A stretch of 64,000 nt of DNA from Lamellibrachia columna (taxonomy: Eukaryota; Annelida; Polychaeta; Sabellida; Siboglinidae): positions 19,549,060 through 19,613,059 of the forward strand of contig OY759274.1 of NCBI GenBank assembly GCA_963662155.1. Direction: 5' to 3'. A program made the position numbers and the translations under genes. The notes under the pieces were generated by a model. That model was not told where the DNA came from and made no database searches. It worked only from the letters and a program-made list of their open reading frames with translations. Positions 1 through 13,500 of the stretch are shown here, in pieces (the stretch's first letter is position 1; each line of letters opens with the position of its first letter).

Positions 1-216
1 TTACTAGAGCACTGAAACAGTATGATAAAATGAATGTAAATTTTTTAATATCAAATCACAAAATTCTTAAAAAAATAGTATCTCTACATCATGTGTAACA
101 TATTCTTAGCAAATCACATAGATGAGAGTAATTAACACCTCAAAGAACCGAAGACAACATGGAGGCTGGTGTCTCCCTATAGCTAGGCTGCCATGCAACA
201 TTAGCTTGGTAATTAC

Positions 217-323
217 CGTATCTGGCCCAGATCATTGGTTGTATCCCGCTGCACTCCCGTACAAGTATGGGGAACTTAGGGTTGCTTTGTTTCAACGGCA
301 CATAGAACTGCTCCAAGAAGTCC
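217..323 (-). CDS. NDUFA2: NDUFA2-like exon (complex I B8 subunit), partial gene
   Basis: A 107-nt exon bounded by a pyrimidine-rich acceptor (TTTTCAG) and a GT donor (TACG|GTAATT). It encodes 35 codons plus one base at each end. The peptide contains [27 protein letters not shown] and QPMIWARY. This matches the middle of NDUFA2/B8, a thioredoxin-fold accessory subunit of mitochondrial respiratory complex I (family pattern RDFxExxYxxLKxxNPxxPILIRECSxxQPxxWARY). The 3' coding part must lie beyond position 1. I could not find the 5' exon between 0.3 and 6 kb. Identity rests on recalled family sequence; a retained single exon of a pseudogene is possible. Confidence 0.75.
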
Positions 324-454
324 CTGAAAATGTACAACATTAATAGTGAAATAACACTTCTTGTTTGTAATAAAAACTTCTACACGATGATATTATATTG
401 ATAAAAACACAAATATATGGCTCATATCAAGGACTTAGCTTTTAAATAGTAACA

Positions 455-650
455 GAAAATGAAATGTACATTATTATACAGCATGATATCCAGTCCTTAG
501 GACTGTTCAAAGTGCTTTACACTTCACCTCCTGACATATATTATCAACTTCCCTGAGAAGCTTTCAGCCACACTGCAATTACTGTGCGAATACTGTTCGT
601 TCACATACCAACCAATGTCTGTAACCAGGTACTCATTTATGTTTATGTGG
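455..650 (-). mobile_element. SINE body fragment (same family as 59.65 and 60.99 kb)
   Basis: Read on the minus strand, the order of short blocks (TATGTGAACGAAC, GCAGTGTGGCTGAA, CTTCTCAGGGAAG, GTGAAGTGTAAAGC, TTTGAACAGTCC) matches two other copies in this window. The tRNA-like head is missing here. Confidence 0.7.
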
Positions 651-3449
651 AGAACATTCATCATGAAACCCGATGTGAAAAACATGTTCAAGTCTGTGAC
701 ATAGTAATAAATTACCATTGTGACAAGTGTCAGTGGTTCCCACTGACTGACCAGAATTGGACACTGACATGAGACCTGGGGTCTGGGGATAACACTGAAA
801 GTGTAAACTAGTTAAGTCTGACCCCGACACATTTTAAAAAGACCTACTTCCAACAGCACTGTTCGTGATTACCAGTTTGTATTAACCAGACTACCACTGT
901 GTAACCCTGTGTCTGTTCTATAGAAGTCTTTTATTATTAGAGTCATCAGCTGATCAAATCTGAAAGTTAGACACACCATGTGTTTGCACAGCTTTGTCTA
1001 CTTTCAATGGACTGTTTTAGTTTGTAACATAAAACTAATAATTATTGTTCCCGGAGCAATTACACAACAGTAAATGTGACGTGACATGGTGGTTATTTGA
1101 AGTTTTCGCTTGAATTCTAGCCCCACTGGCACCAACCGGTATATGTGAAAACATTCAACATTCAAGTTGTATGGTCCCGTCCAGGCTGTCCTCGACATCT
1201 ATGGGTCCAATTCCTTAACGAAATGGCTAGTCTGGACCATAAGGTACATTTGGGCATTATGGAGTTATGGACATGTCTACATGTCAACTTTACACTGATA
1301 TCGATGATGATGTCATCACATCAGTCAGTGTAAGTCAGTTGTGTGCAAGATTACTGGTGGTTGAAGTGACCCAGACACCCACCCCACAAATTCCACAAGG
1401 GTGAAAATAAGTGCTGGCCTGATACTCGGTACATCAATGTATCGCGATACTTCTGAAAGTTCGATAACTATACTTGGTGGTATCACAATACTTCCATATA
1501 TCGAGTATCACGATATACTTTGATATATCGATCGAACCATTTGATATCGATGATATATCGTGTATATTGTAATTAAAAAATATAGTTTCTAGTTTAACAA
1601 CAAACGAACGAAGATGCACTGTTACGCTCGTCTCAGAAGTCAAAACCACCCTTCAACCAATGTAACCAATGGAATGGAATCTCGTACTAACTCATCATTT
1701 ATGAGTGAAATTCTATAAGCATATGCAATGCATTCGAAACAATTTTAAACTTTGATGATATCGACACAACTCACACAATAAAACAAAGAGAAATTAATAT
1801 TTAGCAATGTGTTCGAACAAATATCATGTCGTTGACAATGACAGGGTTATTTTTGGGTCAACGTCAACATGTCAAAACATGCTTTGTCAATCTGGCAGTA
1901 TTTTGCGAAAATATGGTTGAGTGTCATAAACGGTTTTTGCAAGTATCGAATAAAATTCTGGTATCGATCGATATCAAAGTAATCTGGTATCGAACCAGCA
2001 CTAGTCAAAATACACTTCATTCAAGCCAAAATATGCCTCAAATATACTTAACCCTGGGAGTGACTATGGCGTTGGGACGAATTCGGCCGGCACGATCAGT
2101 GTGAAAAGCATTCCGGCCGATATTGGGCCTATTTTGGTATCACTATGTAGGAACAATTTTCGTTTCCGTCACCAGTACCTCATACGGGAACAATGTATGG
2201 ATTTTCGTGTGCATGGAACGACCAAGGCAATGCATTTTGTTGAAGTGCCTACCTCAGCCTCAGGCTTGTTATCATTAATATTACAGACAGTAGTCAATAA
2301 CCATATACGATACAGAAAGTAGCAATGCCTGAGCTCGTTAGGCGGTGCTAGTAGTGCTATGATCGGCAAGTCGACCAAAACGTGTACCCAGAGAGGCCCG
2401 TTTATAGGGGGTGCCTTTAACGGTCCATAGCAGCTTATATAGACCACGTATAATAAAAGTGTGCATATGCCTGTAAAGCTGAATAAACGTTCTTTACTCT
2501 GATGTACATCCTGTTTTATTTCTTCAGGTGAAAGTATTTTGTTTTTTAAAGTGAAAAATTCATGATTCTCGCAAATCCGGGATTCACCTTGATTCACGAA
2601 AAAAACAATTGTATGTCTTTCATTGATAATTTATGAACACAAAAATATATATTTTTTATTTTGGCTAGGTCTGGCTAGTAATGAACTGTACAACTAAAAT
2701 AACCCCTTATCACTATCCACTGACGCCAAGAATTATCTAGCTATTTGAACGTTAGGTGGTGCCACACACGTCAAAATAATAAATTATACGATGTCCTAGG
2801 CCGCTGTTGTTTCAAGTTCGCCTTTCTCGTCGTAGTTGTTGAAAGTTCATAAATATCCATTCTTCAAGTCCGTGTGTAAGTAGTAATTGATCTATCTAAC
2901 TATATTATCGTGTAGCAGTGTATGTTTGAAGTTCTGGAGGGTGCTCATTTTGGCAGGAGATAAAACATGTAAACAAACTTGCAAAGTGACGGCGTGACTG
3001 ACCTGTCAAACGATGTCCCAGCAGACAAGACGAAGAAAGGCATCCATTACTCACAATAGTTCAAAGCTGAAGTCTTACACTTGGAATGTTAATATGATTT
3101 ACACTGTGCTTTCTGGTTGTTTTTCATTATAAGTGCTATCATAACTATGATACGACTTATGTATACTGACTATAATGACTAGTATTAGTAGTAATGTAAA
3201 TATTTGTTTATGCCAAATTGATCTATTTTGGATATGATGATGGCATAGATGATGTGTGAAGATATATGAAACTCCAAAAATGATGTACAACTGATAGTTG
3301 ATATGCAATATTGTGTCAGAATGGTTATTCACTCAACGATCCACACACATTGATATGATACTTGTAATGACGTACATATTTATAGTAGTTGTTTCTTATT
3401 TTAACTACTAATACACCCAGATAATGCAATAAGTATGACAATAAAAGCT
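651..3449. other. Gene-free stretch, AT-rich
   Basis: No convincing coding exon. Between 1,430-1,560 and 1,930-2,000 there are clustered palindromic TATCGAT/ATCGATAT words in both orientations. That is compatible with the ends of an old DNA transposon of about 0.6 kb, but I could not define termini. The 142-codon minus-strand frame at 2,169-2,597 has no recognisable domain. Confidence 0.4.
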
Positions 3450-3454
3450 TACAT

Positions 3455-4545
3455 TTCATCCTACGTGATACAACTGTGAAAAAAGGCTTCTGTCAAAATC
3501 TGCATAATAGTTCGCAGTTAAAACCTTGTAAACAATATTTTCATATACATAATAATGCTAATGACCTATACATGTCAATCATGCTTAGAAATAGACACCA
3601 AGTTTTAAAATGTATATGTAGGGTATATACTGTGGTTGTTTTTTACTTTTTACCAACCGTCCCTGTAAAAATGTGCAAAATAATTGAAAAATAGCACTGT
3701 TTACAGCTCTCTTGCAACAAAAATAATGGATGCACTGGTATGAATGACCCCCACACAGGTTGAGAACATTGAGTACTTCCACAGTATGTAAAAAAAAATA
3801 CATTAACATTAATATTAGTAATTTGTTTAAGCCAGGTACACTTTTTTAATCAAAACAGAAAAAAACATGTTTTGGAAATGTTGACGGGGGTGTCTTTAAA
3901 GTGCTCTAACACGAAAACTAATTAACCTACAGCCACACAACTGATTCCATGATGTATCTTAATAATATATCTTTCCAATGATCATCATCCTACATGATAC
4001 ACATGTCAAATTTTCATCTTGCATCAGCAAGTCTTCAGCTGTGAACATGCTTCTGTAAGGATACATAAAAGTTTGCAGTTTAAAAAAATCTTGTTCACAT
4101 AATATTATATAATAATGCTAATGACCTATACATGTCAAACGTGCTTAGAAGTAGATACTGAGTTTAAAATATATATCTGTAGGGTATATACTGTGGTTGT
4201 TTTTTACTTTTTACCAGCCGCCCTGTAAAAATGTGCAAAATAAGTGAAAAATAACACTGTTTACAGCTCTCTTGCAACAAAAATAATGGATGCACTGGTA
4301 TGAATGACCCCCACACAGGTTGAGAACATTGAGTAATTCCACAATATGTAAAAAAAATACATTAACATTAATATTAGTACATTTTTTTAGACCAGGTACA
4401 CTTTTTTGATCAAAATAGAAAAAAACGTGTTTTGAAAACGTTGACGGGTGGTGTCTTTAAAGTGCTCTAAAACTAATTAACATACAGCCATACAACTGAT
4501 ACCATGATGTATCTTAATAATAGGCCTTTCCAACGATGTATAATA
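3455..4545. repeat. Tandem duplication, two units with about 560-bp offset
   Basis: The blocks AATGCTAATGACCTATACAT, GGTATATACTGTGGTTG, CAACAAAAATAATGGATGCA and TTGACGGG recur with a near-constant 560-bp offset (for example 3,553 and 4,113). The copies differ by scattered substitutions and small indels, so the duplication is not recent. No coding capacity is evident. Confidence 0.85.
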
Positions 4546-5149
4546 CTTTGCAATAACTAAGTTAATTATCTCAAAATGGTCCAGCACAGCTACAGAAAGA
4601 TTGGCATCGTGTTGTTTTTAAAAATGCAGACCGAACGTACCTTACGGTTCGAATAAACACAAAGTTAATAGGCAAATCTTGGGTGCAATGTTGCTAAGAC
4701 TGACTAGGTAGGATGGGTAAGCGCCAGTAGGATTTAGTATCATATCGGATCCTTCATTATCGCCCCGCGGCGGGTGACCTCGAAAAATACCTGCAATATA
4801 TTTGCACATTTTCCTGATCAGACATGTAATCGTTAACAATATTGCATGACATTCTCATTACTTTGTTTCTACGAACCTTACTCCTTTGCTTCCAGCAGAT
4901 TTTTGGCATAAATGTATGCGCAGTTCTTTCAAATGCTGTCCAAACTTCACTGCCTTTAACGCCGCCATTCTTGCAATAGCCGCAGGTCAAGGTCGTTCAC
5001 GGCAGGTTCAAACCACAATTATTTCCCCATTGCTGGACATAATTTATTAATGTTTTGCATGACTGTAAGGAAAACGTGACTATGTTAATAATGTGCTGAT
5101 TACACACATGTCAAATCAGTGTTTTAGCTCAAATTTTTTTGAATTATTG

Positions 5150-5345
5150 CCATTAACAATTATTAGCATCTACAAAGTCGATAAAATGCATCTTCAGATT
5201 GACCACAACACAGTGACCAAGGGACACAGGCTGAAGCCCATAAAGGAACCTGTGACAGCTAGACAACGGAGGAGTAACTTTAGAGACAGAGTAATGAACA
5301 GGTGGAACTCTCTCACAGAGGATGTGTTTTCAGCATGTAAATAGT
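5150..5345 (+). mobile_element. LINE reverse transcriptase C-terminal remnant (CR1-like)
   Basis: The translation contains TKGHRLKPIKEP, RRSNFRDRVMNRWNSL and a stop after FSACK. This resembles the extreme C-terminus of CR1/L2-type RT (RGH..KL....R...NFF..RVVN.WNSLP..VV.A). The upstream RT is absent, as expected for a 5'-truncated LINE. Confidence 0.7.
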
Positions 5346-5998
5346 TTAAATTAATAAACACAAAGCCAATAATAAGTGGCTACATTCAGCAGTCTAGAAT
5401 GCTAAGTGGCCATGCAGCTTTCATCTGAAATGCAGGTCCACCATATTTGGACTCCATATCCTAAAGACTTTGTATGAAATAGCTGGTTCAAATAAATAGT
5501 GTATGTATTTCCAGATCGTGTAGTATCAAGTATGATAACCCAGGTTGATGAAATCTCAAGCAAACAAGTAGAATCTAAATATAGCACTGATACAATTTCT
5601 TCAAAACAATAGTATTTTTGATATGAGATGATGGATTCAAAGTCATGTACTTGCCATTCTGAACTGACTACAAATTAGATTTTGTTGGTGTTTCATTAGC
5701 TTTATTTGGTACAGTTGCAACAAGTGTTCTCACATGTAACTTTTGAACTTATGACTACATAGGAATTATCACGATGCCACTTTTTATCTTGGCATCATTC
5801 AACAAATATAAAAATTATGCAGTACAATGACAATTCAATGACAACCAGTCGCTCAGTAGAATCAAATACACTGGCTGGGACGGTATCAGTCCCTCTTCCT
5901 GCTGTATTAAAATGCGAATCAAATTGCTGTGGGTGAAGGAATTCATTTAACCAGAGTCCACTGTATAATTATATTATATACAAACGCATGAATGTGTG

Positions 5999-6036
<38 letters not shown>

Positions 6037-6475
6037 TCGAATATATTTTATCATAAATTAACACTAGAGTATAAAGAAATGCGTCAACCAATTCTCAGCG
6101 AGTTAAAACACCCAACCTTATGGGTCATGTAGATGCATGCACTATTACAGATATGTTCATAACAGCCAACATTTTATCTTTAGCTCTGCCTGTGTCTGAC
6201 ACGACATATTTTACTAGTGCTTACTTGAATGGAACAAAATTATGCACACGGGAAACGTGCTACGTAGCTTTGAATTTTTTTTTTATAATGGGTTAAAAGT
6301 CCACTTGAATTACCACACAACCACTGGAAAGGTATTTTACTTAGTGTTTCTCCCTCAGTTGGAATTGTGCAATAACTGGCTTTTTGTTTATTCACTGCAG
6401 TGGCAATGCATGTACAGGCAGTGCCTCCAATTTTCCATTGTGGCACTTTTGGATGGATGGATGTGTGCGTGCGTG

Positions 6476-6511
<36 letters not shown>

Positions 6512-6758
6512 GTTAATCATATCTAAATTATCTTTGAATTATAGGATTTTTAGCAGAAGCATAGCACCAATTGTGGCTCTGAAACCAGTAAATCCATAAA
6601 TGTTCTTCTTGACACAACTTCACAGTTCAAGTAGAAAATTTTATAATCATGTATGTACAATGTTAGTTTACAAAATATGAATGAAGACTTGCTTCAACTG
6701 CTGCAACGAGAAACTATAGTACAAGGAATTCATACGATAGCAACGGTGTCAGCATCTC
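5346..6758. other. Intergenic and probable 3' flank of the zinc-finger gene
   Basis: Contains a (TA)n(CA)n tract at 5,998-6,034 and a (GT)n tract at 6,479-6,510. No exon recognised. The segment 6,500-6,758 is the likely 3' UTR of the minus-strand zinc-finger gene; no canonical AATAAA was found on the minus strand there. Confidence 0.5.
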
Positions 6759-8528
6759 CTATGACTTCTGCGTTGTCACCAGTTCCTCGGCCGGCTGTAC
6801 CACAGGATCATTCAATATGACGTACACCTCTTGAGAGAGTGACATCATATCACTATCCCAAGTAATCAAACTATTTCCTTTACTTTCAACCAAAGTAATG
6901 ACATTCTCACTAGACTGGTCATCGGTGATGTGTTTAATGTCAATGTCAGTAGGGTTTTCGAGTATACCACCAGCTACAGTAGCACTGATCGTGTGTTCTA
7001 CTGCGTCATCACCTGCAATGTCTGTGCCTGCTGCAGTTGGCTGGGGCACTGACACGGGGGTATCTGATGGAGTGTTTGTTGCGATATCGTTGGCCACACT
7101 GTCGTCGGTTTGTCCTGTCGACTCTGTCTGACCAATCATTACTACAGCAGTCTCCACTGGAGCACTTGGTTGGTCCTGGCTACACAATGTATCCTGTACA
7201 TTGACCTTGGACTGTCGTCTGCGTCTACCCCGAGGCAACACATTAGTCTTATCAGGTTTCTCAGCAATCATTTCAAAGTCATCTTTATTCCATTTATCAT
7301 GTGGAACGTTGTGGACAGCAATAACATGGCGTCGCAGTGTCGACGCATCAGCAAAGCAAGCGTGACACACCTTGCACTGGAATGGCCTGAGCCCCGTGTG
7401 TGTGCGATAATGCCGCACCAGGCCAGCCTTCTGCAGGAAACGTTTCCTACAAATGTTGCACTCATTGGGTCGTACCTTTGTGTGTGTCATGAGGTGCTCC
7501 TTGAGCGCGTTGTGTCGCTTAAATGCTTTGCCACACACCTCACACGGGTAGTTGCGAACATCTGAATGTGTCTGCTTCTCGTGTGCGCGAAGGAGTCCCT
7601 TAGCGTGGAATGGTCGGCCGCACGTCTTACACATGTACGGCTTGATGTGGAGGTGCCATTTATTCTGATGTTCTTTCAGTACGGTCACATTGCGACAGAT
7701 CTTGCCACACAGAGTACACAGACACTTCTTGGGGTATGTCTTGATGCCCTGATGCACGGCGCGTATGTGGTGCTTCAAGGAGTATTTGGTCCGCAGCACT
7801 TTCCCACAGATCTCGCATGGAATTGGTTGAGGCTTTCTTTCTCTGCCAGGAGGCAGATTGTGCAATGAAGCCATGTGTCGCCTCAGAGTTGTAATGTCGC
7901 CAAATTTGGATTCACACGCACTGCAGTCGAAGGGACGTTCACCGGTGTGTGTGCGACTGTGTCTTACCAGTGCCGATTTTTGTGCGAACATTTTGTTGCA
8001 TGTGTCACAGATATAGCGCTGTTTCTTGTTAGCAGCAGTCACAGTTGGTGGTGGACACGGTTCACTGCCACACAGCTCACCCTTTACGTTGACTGTGTCC
8101 GCAGCCTCATCATCTACTGACACATCCTCTGCAGATGGCAGTGAATGTCTCCTTAAATGCATTGAGTGGCGGAGATACTGTTGCCCACTTTCTTCCTTAA
8201 CTGTTTTAGCACTACTGATGACATCATCATTGCTGTCATGTGACTCTACTGGTGTACATCCCAAACAATGACTGTCGTCATTGTCCGAAGATCTGTTGAC
8301 TTTTTCTGCTTCTAATCCAGCTGATATTTTTTCATGAACTTTAATAATTACATGATTTTCACTGTCATCGTCGCCAATGGTTACACACAGAATGCCATCA
8401 ATCTCCAGCCCGGTCCCATCAGAGAGTCTCGCTCTACACAGGTCAATGACAGACTGCTTAAGGAGACATGTCACATGTTTTCTGTTGTCAACCATTCTGT
8501 TTTCTTCTTTTGTATGGATGTCAGCCAT
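6759..8528 (-). CDS. C2H2 zinc-finger protein with eight fingers, 589 aa, single coding exon
   Basis: Probable sequence-specific nuclear DNA-binding transcription factor. Residues 1-170 are acidic and low-complexity with no ZAD, BTB, SCAN or KRAB pattern that I recognise. Residues 172-406 hold eight C2H2 fingers, beginning YICDTCNKMFAQKSALVRH and ending CHACFADASTLRRH. Linkers are TGERPF after finger 1 and TGLRPF after finger 7; other linkers are longer and irregular. A basic run GRRRRQSK near residue 430 may be a nuclear localisation signal. The C-terminal about 160 residues are rich in S, T, D and E and could be an activation region. The ATG is preceded directly by a good acceptor (CTGATTGCAG|A ATG), so a 5' UTR intron is likely and the frame is intact to TAG. 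Function beyond DNA binding is not inferable. Confidence 0.9.
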   Translation of the reverse strand: MADIHTKEENRMVDNRKHVTCLLKQSVIDLCRARLSDGTGLEIDGILCVTIGDDDSENHVIIKVHEKISAGLEAEKVNRSSDNDDSHCLGCTPVESHDSNDDVISSAKTVKEESGQQYLRHSMHLRRHSLPSAEDVSVDDEAADTVNVKGELCGSEPCPPPTVTAANKKQRYICDTCNKMFAQKSALVRHSRTHTGERPFDCSACESKFGDITTLRRHMASLHNLPPGRERKPQPIPCEICGKVLRTKYSLKHHIRAVHQGIKTYPKKCLCTLCGKICRNVTVLKEHQNKWHLHIKPYMCKTCGRPFHAKGLLRAHEKQTHSDVRNYPCEVCGKAFKRHNALKEHLMTHTKVRPNECNICRKRFLQKAGLVRHYRTHTGLRPFQCKVCHACFADASTLRRHVIAVHNVPHDKWNKDDFEMIAEKPDKTNVLPRGRRRRQSKVNVQDTLCSQDQPSAPVETAVVMIGQTESTGQTDDSVANDIATNTPSDTPVSVPQPTAAGTDIAGDDAVEHTISATVAGGILENPTDIDIKHITDDQSSENVITLVESKGNSLITWDSDMMSLSQEVYVILNDPVVQPAEELVTTQKS

Positions 8529-8714
8529 TCTGCAATCAGTGCAGACAGTGCCTAATAACCAACCAGGATCCTACAACAAACAATTGTAATATTTTGAATC
8601 AAAATATCTACTTACTTACATACTGTAAGAATTTTACATCATCAATGTATTTTAAGATACATTTTTGCTGCAATTACAAATCAAATTGTGTTGGATGCAA
8701 CTTATCTTCAGTGG

Positions 8715-9312
8715 TCTTTTCATGAATCATGACCAACCTATCCTAGGTACAGCTGAGATGACCACACCAGGGATGACCAACCTATCCTATTCAGCAACTG
8801 AGATGACCACATCAGGGATGACCAATTTATTCTAGGTACAGCTGGGATGACCACCCCAGGGATGACTAACCTATCCTAGGTACAGCTGAGATGACCACAC
8901 TAGGGATGACCAACCTATTCTAGGTACAGCTGAGATGACCACCCCATCCTAGGTGCAGCTGAGATGACCACACAAGGGATGATCAACCTATTCTAGGTAC
9001 AGCTGGGATGACCACTCCAGGGATGCCCAACCTATCCTAGGTACAGCTGAGATGACCAACCCAGGGATGACCAACCTATTCTAGGTACAGCTGAGATGAC
9101 CACCCCATCCTAGGTGCAGCTGAGATGACCACACAAGGGATGATCAACCTATTCTAGGTACAGCTGAGATGACCACACCAGGGATGACCAACTTATCCTA
9201 GGTACAGCTGGGATGACCACCCCAGGGATGCCCAACCTATCCTAGGTACAGCTGAGATGACCAACCCAGGGATGACCAACCTATTCTAGGTACAGCTGAG
9301 ATGACCACACCA
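8715..9312. repeat. Minisatellite, about 44-bp unit, roughly 13 copies
   Basis: Units carry the core words GATGACCAACCTAT, CTAGGTACAGCTGAGATG and ACCACACCAGGGAT. Some units are truncated (CACCCCATCCTAGGTG), and a longer two-unit pattern repeats. It lies just upstream of the zinc-finger gene. Confidence 0.9.
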
Positions 9313-9347
9313 CGGTTTTTTCCCAGTTTCTTCCACTCTGGAAGAAA

Positions 9348-9471
9348 TAGTTTCTTCCAGGTTCTTCTGGAAGAAAGTATTGCACAGTAATTGTAGTACT
9401 ACTACTAAATAGTTTCTCCCAGGTTCTTCTGGTTGAAAGTATTGCATAGTAATTGTAGTACTACTACTAAA
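9348..9471. repeat. Tandem duplication, about 62 bp x2
   Basis: AGTTTCTTCCAGGTTCTTCTGG and the tail TAGTACTACTACTAAAT occur twice in succession with few substitutions. Confidence 0.8.
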
Positions 9472-11470
9472 TCAATAATGTAATGTTCTTATTGATGCTG
9501 GATAGTTCCATGTAGTTTATTACTTCCATTAGTTGTTCAAATGGATTACTCGTCTGCACGAAATGTTTGTGTGTGAAGGGGCTATTGCCCTCGGTGGTAC
9601 ATTTCAATGTGGAGTAGGCCCAGAAGCAGGTGAAAAACTTGATTGGTCAACAGTTAATTTGGTCGTCCAATGCTGCTTGACAATAAGAAACATGTATATG
9701 ATGCAAAGCACATTTATATTGGCTGACTATCGACCAAACAACCAATCAGTGGCTGCGATATATTTTCAGCGACTAGCTGAGTACACAGCGATTTTCTTAA
9801 TGCGCTATCGATTTTATAGTTTTATTATGGAAAAGCGGAAAAGGTGGTTATAAAGTTGTCTGATTATATCGTGAAATGTGATGTACCACGGAAAGCACTG
9901 CAGGATAACAGTAACTGCATGGATGGTTGCGTAGCATTGGTTGAACACGCAACAAATGGGAAGAAACGTACAAAGAGGAAGAAAGTAGCGCTATGACGAT
10001 CAAATTATAGCATTTATACCTTGGCATCAGCATTTAGAATTCATACAGTTACTCAGTCCTCTGCCAGAGTCAAACAATGTTTGTTGATTGTGACATTCTT
10101 CCTACACTTTTATTCTTTAAAGTTTGTAACTTATGATAATGTGACTGATTGATGAACGAAATATGCATCTGCTTCTGTGAAGTTCCAACAATGACTTATT
10201 GCTTTTAATTTTATTATCAAGGACATAATTTTAAATGGTAAGTAATCTTGAGCATATAATATTATTATATATGCCAGGTGCACATACATTTTAAAACGGG
10301 GGGTGGTAAAACAGAAATATACCAGTCACTGGCAGTCAATCAAATTTATATAATGGCTTTTTCATGCAAACAACTTTGGGCACCCAGTTTTGGTGGCAGA
10401 CCCCTAGAATCTAGAAAACGGGGGTCTGACTGGCTCTCACTAATTTTAGGCTAAATTCTATCCATGATCAAGTCATTGGTGTAACTGGAAAGCCCCTGGC
10501 CCTGTTCTCCTCTCTGATATGATAGATCCATACTCATTTTATGGTGGATGGTTACATTATATTATAGATTCACTGTGATATTTACAGACTAGCCAGTTAA
10601 TAGAATGTTGCTGAGTCCTGGAAACAACACGCTGACCAGGTTTTGTCAAAATCACATACCTCCACTCCAGCTCTTTTAAAACGCCCTGATGTGCGATGCC
10701 CGTAAATTTTGACAAACATAGCCATGTATTGTTGAGCCAACGTGGCCATTAGCAGAAAAATTCCCATAAATCCCTCCGCCTGTTAAGCTCTAAAAAATGC
10801 ACTATTTCACAGCCAATTAAGGGCCGCGCAATAGCTTCTACAATGAAACCTACAAATATATGCCTGCTCTTATGGTATGTCACATCATATGAATTGTTTA
10901 AATTCACATATCACAATTTAATACGCCCTACATTCGTGTGAAACAATAAACAGGAAGGTCAACAGTGGTCGTACCCCTACAGACTGTAGTCCTGTGTCTG
11001 GATGCCGCCTGATTGTGATTTGAATAGGCTAGTCAGTCGATACCACAGTTGCCCCTGCCCGTGGTCGATATTGACGATAGACGTAACTTCACGATAAACG
11101 TTTACCGCCGTTTTGATTCGTGTCCAACCCAGCTACGTCCAATCATACCTACACAATTGACCTACACTTCTTCAATTTCATCCTACCGTAGAAATATGCT
11201 TTTGTCGCTGAACTTTCAAGTACAGGCATCAATCTTGGCGATAGTAAACGCTGGACTTTCGATAATTTGCGGGTATTTGCGACTTCCGGTAACGAACTGT
11301 CTTTCGTCAGATGGCGCCACTAGCTACAGGAAAACTTGAAACTAATGAAACAGACTGGAAAACAGTATACGGTGCACGCCGCTCAATTCAAAGTCGGTTA
11401 ATTCGAAAAGCTGGATAATTCGAAGTTGTCGCTATGTCCCAGCCTGAGGGCTTCTTTATTAACAGCTTCT
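9472..11470. other. Gene-free stretch
   Basis: A 106-codon plus-strand frame (9,533-9,853) lacks a domain, splice context or codon bias and is probably chance. No other recognisable element. Confidence 0.4.
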
Positions 11471-11479
11471 GATAACTCG

Positions 11480-12255
11480 AAGGGTGTTTGATGGAGGAGT
11501 TAAGTTAAGTTTACAGGAGTTAAACGCTAAGGAATCTAATGACCCCAAAGCTTTCTGGCAGATAATACATATTTCTAAGCAAGTAAATACAGGAAATGTA
11601 ACTATTGAAGACTTGCTTGAATCTTTCTCAGTATTAAACCCGACTGAAGAAACCAATGAAGTTGAATTAGTAGAAGATAATCGTACTGTAAGTGAACAGT
11701 CAACCAGTGTAACCAATGGAGACTCTGAGATTCTAAATTTGTCAATCACTGAAATGGAAGATAAAAAGCATTAAAAAAATGATAAATGGGAAGGCACGTA
11801 TACTTGGGGAAGATAACATCCTTACTGAAATGATTAAAGCTTTCTCATAAAATCACCTGCATATGTTAACCCGAATTTTTAATATTGTATTACTGAGTGA
11901 TCATATACAAAATGAGTGTGTAATTACCATAATAAAACCAATATATAAAATAAAGGTGACATTAATGATCCAGATATAGCCTTAGCTCCTTAGGGACATT
12001 ATTTACTTCAATTATAAATGAGAGATTGAACATTTTTATAAACTTAAATTAAATAATGAATTAAGCCCATTTTGGCCTTAGGGAAGGATAATCTACAACT
12101 GACCAAATCTTCACGCTCAAATATATTGTCGAATTATTTGTTATATCACGGCAGACAGCTGATCTGCACCTTTGTAGATTATAGTAAAGCATTTAACTCT
12201 ATCAACAAAGCAACACTATGGAAACAAGTTAATATTATATATAATTTGTACCGTC
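11480..12255 (+). mobile_element. Degraded LINE, connector plus RT N-terminal half
   Basis: Discontinuous frames show NAKESNDPKAFWQIIH (a typical pre-RT segment), then GEDNILTEMIKAFS after a stop, then FVDYSKAFNSINKATLWK, the RT motif A region (F-D-Y-x-K-A-F). Frameshifts and stops are frequent. No catalytic F/YADD segment follows; the copy ends before it. Confidence 0.75.
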
Positions 12256-12512
12256 AATTGTACAGCCGGTAGTGAGCCAGTACATTGGACAGACCACAGT
12301 GAAAGTCGAAGTACTGGCCCCCGTAGACATAAATAGAACACCAGTTAGTAAAACAAGACCTGATCTTTTATCAGTTGACACATGATAAAGTGATGCAGGC
12401 ATGGACCAGTGACATTCATGCTGCTGCACGGCAAGAACCTACTGGAGGCCCAGTGGTTATATTGTACAGCACCCAGTCTTCATCATATATCTATAGATAT
12501 ACAGCACTATCT

Positions 12513-13500
<988 letters not shown>

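Noticed and set aside
9533..9853. 106-codon plus-strand frame
   Set aside because: No homology that I recognise, no splice or poly(A) context; length is plausible by chance.
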